DNA from: Vibrio sp. FE10
GTDB taxonomy: Bacteria; Pseudomonadota; Gammaproteobacteria; Enterobacterales; Vibrionaceae
NCBI RefSeq assembly: GCF_030297155.1
Contig: NZ_AP028067.1
Span: 3,410,001-3,474,000 of the forward strand
Length of the DNA stretch: 64,000 nt
Direction of reading: 5' to 3'
Each line of letters starts with the position of its first letter. Within the stretch, counting starts at the first letter, position 1. The position numbers and the translations under genes are program-made. This document shows, in pieces, positions 60,583-64,000 of this stretch. The notes under the pieces were generated by a model that was not told the DNA's origin, did no database searches, and saw nothing but the letters and a program-made list of their open reading frames with translations.

Positions 60583-62100
60583 TTATTTCGCACGTTCTAT
60601 CTCTCGATGCACTTGATTCATCGATTTTGCCCAAGGTTCCAACTGTTGAAGTGGTTTTGATAATGCACTTACCGCGTCTCGCGCCACTTGAATCGTCGGG
60701 TAATCTTGATAAGTGATGATAAACCACTTGGTGTCGTTACGAAGTGTTGGGTAAATACGAACCTTGTCTTCGACTTCATATTCTTCAATAAAAGACTGAA
60801 CATCTTCTAATGACGTCATCGCGCTCAACTGTAAGGTATACGCACGTGGCGAGATAGCTTGTAACTCTTCGCGAGCAAATGAGAAGGTGATCTTTTTGGT
60901 CGGCGGTGTTGATTCCGTTAGGTCAGTATCTTCATCAACCGAAGCTTGTGACTCGTTTTTCGCAGCATCAGGTTGTGAGCTAACCTCTGCACCGGTGTTT
61001 TCTTCAATGGCAGCATCAATCGCACTGGTATCGGCACTTTTCGGCTTATCATCCAGCAACGCATCAACCACATCAGAGGTAATCACCACTCGCTGCTGCT
61101 CTTGTTTCACCTCGCCAACACTGGCTGTACCTTCCACCACAACAGGTGGTAAAGATGAACTGTCATCGTCAGCACCTTGGTAACTCATGTCAGTATCAGC
61201 TTCAGAATCAACTGAACCGTCGATTCCTGTTTGCTCTGTGCCACTTTCCACTTCAACCGTCGGGATAGCAGTCTGTTCTATCGGTGCAATGAGAGATTGC
61301 GCTTTATCATCAGGGGTTGGCTGACTGAACATCCACCAGTAACCGCCGCCGATAACAACCAACAACAACGCCACCACAATCGCGATATTGATAGGTGAAC
61401 CAATGATTGAGCGAATAATAATCCTTTTTTCCACTTTCAATTCTCCTAAGGCCATTAACTCACCGGGCAAAGGTTGCGCTTTATTAAACGCACGTCGCAC
61501 GCGAGCTTCAGACTCATCATCAACATATCGAATCACCAGTGATTCAAAGAAATGTTCAGCTTCGGGTTGGGATAGGTTATCGATTTCTAGATCGATAGGC
61601 TTGTGTTGTTGACCGTAACTCAGACGTGTTAACAGCGGGTCTAAATGGCCAGGTTCCGAGAAGAGAACGATATTGATCGTCCATTGAGGATTAGATTGAG
61701 CCTCAAGTACCAGCATCCATAGTTCGGATACCAAGAGCTCTGAGAGTCGGTGGGCATCATCGATAACGATAACCACATGACACGAATCTCCATCCAGTAA
61801 CCGTGCAAGGCTATCTGATAAGGAGTCATGTTGATTAAAGAGTGGATCAGAAACGAGCTGACTAAGAATAAGAGCTCGGTGTTGCTGATCATCTTGGCTT
61901 GGGTGACAAAGCAGTAAACACTGATTCTTTTCTGTCGACCACGCTTCAAGATAACGCTGAGCTAACCATGAACGGCCAGAGCCAGTTTTACCCGCTACTG
62001 TGACAAGGTTTGAGCCAAAGTTAGTCAAAAGCTGTAAGCGTTCTAATAGCTCAACTTGAGATTCTAACTCTAATACTCTTAATTCATGAGCCAAACTCAT
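60583..62100 (-). CDS. damX: DamX-like cell-division protein with ATPase-like and SPOR domains
   Basis: A 505-residue inner-membrane protein. The N-terminal cytosolic region (1-230) resembles an AAA/ExeA-type ATPase. One transmembrane helix (about 235-258) is followed by an acidic low-complexity periplasmic linker and a C-terminal SPOR domain (about 413-495, RAYTLQLSAMTSLEDVQSFI), which binds septal peptidoglycan. The P-loop reads GKTGSGRS, so Arg43 replaces the usual Walker A Lys; Walker B VIVIDDAH (Asp114, Asp115) remains. ATP use is therefore doubtful. Confidence 0.88.
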   Translation of the reverse strand: MSLAHELRVLELESQVELLERLQLLTNFGSNLVTVAGKTGSGRSWLAQRYLEAWSTEKNQCLLLCHPSQDDQQHRALILSQLVSDPLFNQHDSLSDSLARLLDGDSCHVVIVIDDAHRLSELLVSELWMLVLEAQSNPQWTINIVLFSEPGHLDPLLTRLSYGQQHKPIDLEIDNLSQPEAEHFFESLVIRYVDDESEARVRRAFNKAQPLPGELMALGELKVEKRIIIRSIIGSPINIAIVVALLLVVIGGGYWWMFSQPTPDDKAQSLIAPIEQTAIPTVEVESGTEQTGIDGSVDSEADTDMSYQGADDDSSSLPPVVVEGTASVGEVKQEQQRVVITSDVVDALLDDKPKSADTSAIDAAIEENTGAEVSSQPDAAKNESQASVDEDTDLTESTPPTKKITFSFAREELQAISPRAYTLQLSAMTSLEDVQSFIEEYEVEDKVRIYPTLRNDTKWFIITYQDYPTIQVARDAVSALSKPLQQLEPWAKSMNQVHREIERAK

Positions 62101-62111
62101 TGGGGATCCCT

Positions 62112-62166
62112 ACTGATAAGATCGATCAGTAAAACGCTTCAGTTGCCTAGGGGTTAGCTAGGCAAC
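62112..62166 (-). promoter_or_regulatory. Two stem-loops between aroB and damX
   Basis: GTTGCCTAG/CTAGGCAAC (62142-62150 and 62158-62166) forms a 9-base stem. A second 6-base stem ACTGAT/ATCAGT lies at 62112-62130. On the minus strand no T-run follows, so a terminator is unlikely. They lie between the aroB stop and damX start. Confidence 0.45.
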
Positions 62167-62179
62167 ATCACAACCAAAT

Positions 62180-63268
62180 TTAAAGAGTACGGCAGAAATC
62201 AATCGCTTGTTTAATGATGTCTTGAGGCACATCAGCGACCACTTCAGCAGTACCAATACTTGTTGGCAATACCAAACGTAACTGACCAGACAGCACTTTT
62301 TTATCGCGCATCATGTGCTTCATAAAGTCTTCAAAAGACATGCTTTCTGGCGTATGAATTGGCAGTTTCGCATTCTTGAGTATAGAAATAATTCGCTCAA
62401 GCTGCTGCTGAGAGATCAGTCCCTGTAATTGAGCCGTTTTGGCTGCCATTACAGTACCTGAAGACACAGCTTCGCCATGTAGCCAATTACCATAGCCTAG
62501 TTCTGCTTCAATCGCATGACCAAATGTATGACCTAGGTTCAATAACGCTCTGATTCCTGACTCTTTTTCATCGATAGCAACCACTTCAGCCTTAATTGCA
62601 CAACAACGAGCAATTGCGGTGATCAGTGCTTGTTCATCAAGTTGATAAAGTTTCTCTAGATTCAGTTCCAACCAATCAAAGAAGGTTTCATCATAGATGA
62701 TGCCGTATTTGATGACCTCAGCAATACCCGCTGCAAACTCACGCTCAGGAAGCGTTGATAAACAGTTTGTATCGATGATGACAGATTTTGGTTGATAGAA
62801 AGCGCCGATCATATTCTTGCCAAGGGGATGGTTCACTGCGGTTTTACCACCTACAGAAGAATCCACTTGAGAAAGAAGTGTCGTCGGGATCTGAATGAAA
62901 TCAATACCGCGTTGGTAACAAGAGGCAGCAAAACCGACCAAATCACCGATAACACCACCACCTAAAGCAATCACCACCACATCGCGGCTGTAATTTCCTT
63001 CAAGCATGTAGCTCATCACTGAATTGAACGTTTCAAGTGTTTTGTACTGCTCACCGTCTGGCAACTCTAAAAGAGAAGTTTGACAGCCTACTTGATCCAA
63101 TAGCGATAAAATTTTATCGGCATAAAGAGGCGCTACTGTCACATTACTGATAACAACAACTTTCTGTTTGCCTGATAAAAAAGAAAGGTACGCCGGGTCT
63201 TCAAATAACCCGGCGCCAATAGAGATAGGGTAGCTACGCTCAGCTAGATTGACCGTAATCCGTTCCAT
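62180..63268 (-). CDS. aroB: 3-dehydroquinate synthase
   Basis: NAD-dependent second enzyme of the shikimate pathway, 362 residues. The NAD-binding loop [19 protein letters not shown], the zinc-ligand regions [12 protein letters not shown] and [20 protein letters not shown], and the C-terminal domain are complete. Lies 24 bases after aroK, the usual aroKB operon. Confidence 0.97.
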   Translation of the reverse strand: MERITVNLAERSYPISIGAGLFEDPAYLSFLSGKQKVVVISNVTVAPLYADKILSLLDQVGCQTSLLELPDGEQYKTLETFNSVMSYMLEGNYSRDVVVIALGGGVIGDLVGFAASCYQRGIDFIQIPTTLLSQVDSSVGGKTAVNHPLGKNMIGAFYQPKSVIIDTNCLSTLPEREFAAGIAEVIKYGIIYDETFFDWLELNLEKLYQLDEQALITAIARCCAIKAEVVAIDEKESGIRALLNLGHTFGHAIEAELGYGNWLHGEAVSSGTVMAAKTAQLQGLISQQQLERIISILKNAKLPIHTPESMSFEDFMKHMMRDKKVLSGQLRLVLPTSIGTAEVVADVPQDIIKQAIDFCRTL

Positions 63269-63292
63269 GGGTTTGCTCTCCGAAAAATGAAC

Positions 63293-63811
63293 TTAACGTT
63301 CTTCTAGCATTTTTACGATCTGGTTGGCTACCACTTTTGCACTTTGGTCGTCAGTACGAACTGTGTAGTCCGCCACTTCGTCGTATAGTGCGTTGCGAGA
63401 TACAGCTAGATCTTCTAGCACATCACGCGGGTTGTCTGTTTGAAGTAGAGGGCGTTTCTTGTCGCGGTTAGTGCGAGCAAGTTGCTTTTCAATTGTTGTC
63501 TCTAGGTATACAACAATGCCTCGTGCAGATAGACGGTTACGGTTTTCTTTGCTCAGTACTGAACCACCACCTGTCGCAAGAACAATACCTTGTTCTTCTG
63601 TCAGATCGTTGATTACAGATTCTTCGCGCTTACGGAAACCATCTTCGCCCTCAACATCAAAAACCCATGCGATGTCTGCGCCAGTGCGCTCTTCGATCAC
63701 AGTGTCAGAGTCTAAAAACTCCATATGAAGTTGGGAAGCTAGGTGTCTACCAATTGTACTTTTGCCGGCGCCCATTGGGCCAACAAGAAAAATATTGCGT
63801 TTCTCAGCCAT
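63293..63811 (-). CDS. aroK: Shikimate kinase I
   Basis: ATP-dependent shikimate 3-kinase, 172 residues. P-loop GPMGAGKST (11-19); the shikimate-binding segment [19 protein letters not shown] and the loop [11 protein letters not shown] are seen. First gene of aroKB-damX-dam. In Vibrio the secretin gene pilQ usually lies just upstream; its end may be at or beyond the window edge but cannot be confirmed. Confidence 0.97.
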   Translation of the reverse strand: MAEKRNIFLVGPMGAGKSTIGRHLASQLHMEFLDSDTVIEERTGADIAWVFDVEGEDGFRKREESVINDLTEEQGIVLATGGGSVLSKENRNRLSARGIVVYLETTIEKQLARTNRDKKRPLLQTDNPRDVLEDLAVSRNALYDEVADYTVRTDDQSAKVVANQIVKMLEER

Positions 63812-64000
63812 GTTTTTAGCAGTAATTTACAACGTTAATTCAATGACATCGCCACAAGGTAGGTCAGTACAAGTACTGAAATTAAAAGGCCCGTGGCACC
63901 GATTCCTCACAGATAATTCGTGATAAGACCCGAAATTATCAAGGTTAGGTGCCACTAATGCAACTTTATTTTTAATCTAATTGTTCATTACTGAATCACA

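Noticed and set aside
63812..64000. 3' end of pilQ at the window edge
   Set aside because: Gene order in Vibrio predicts pilQ here, but the visible frames stop after a few codons and show no recognisable PilQ end.

Overview
The window is chromosomal DNA of a gammaproteobacterium, almost certainly a Vibrio. Three things point there. The gene order runs cysD-cpdB ... ribosomal operons-str operon-yheO-fkpA-slyX-slyD-kefBG-yheSTU-prkB-crp-ast genes-pabA-xds-trpS-gph-rpe-dam-damX-aroB-aroK, which I know as the order on the large chromosome of V. cholerae. There is a large extracellular nuclease of the Xds/ExeM type ending in a GlyGly-CTERM tail. The protein sequences also read as Vibrio. The Splendidus clade is a guess from overall feel, not something shown here.

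Layout. 1-3162: 5'-proximal part of cysD (minus strand; its 3' end lies outside the window) and cpdB. 3399-9149: the accessory-looking part, seven tightly packed plus-strand genes (DedA, ATP-grasp, DinB-like, NRDE/TANGO2, YHS, DoxX-like, OlsF-like two-domain acyltransferase) behind a perfect inverted repeat. 9174-13316: a Crp/Fnr-type regulator, elaA, an EamA transporter, oapA/ytfB divergent from fklB, and a DUF2780 lipoprotein. 13430-32258: a long minus-strand block holding the str, S10, spc and alpha operons, transcribed from 32258 down to 13430, with candidate promoters, terminators and regulatory leaders between them. 32331-35072: tusBCD, yheO and fkpA on the same strand. 35204-47097: WD40 lipoprotein, slyX, iaaA, slyD, yheV, kefB, kefG, yheS, a TIGR02444 gene, yheT, yheU, prkB and crp. 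47282-52182: DUF1338 protein and astD-astA-argD(astC). 52648-63811: pabA, xds, trpS, gph, rpe, dam, damX, aroB, aroK, all on the minus strand.

How the genes work together. Most of the window is core machinery: ribosome and transcription (about 30 genes), protein folding (three FKBP-type isomerases: fklB, fkpA, slyD), tRNA thiolation (tusBCD), global carbon control (crp), arginine/ornithine metabolism, DNA methylation and aromatic amino acid synthesis. The least explained unit is 3447-9149. There a membrane lipid-transport-type protein, an ATP-grasp ligase, a TANGO2-family protein and an ornithine-lipid-synthase-like enzyme share one tight transcription unit; I suggest an aminolipid or membrane-remodelling role, as inference only.

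I saw no rRNA, tRNA, insertion sequence, prophage, integron or CRISPR array. Promoters, operators and leaders were found by eye and need computational or experimental confirmation.
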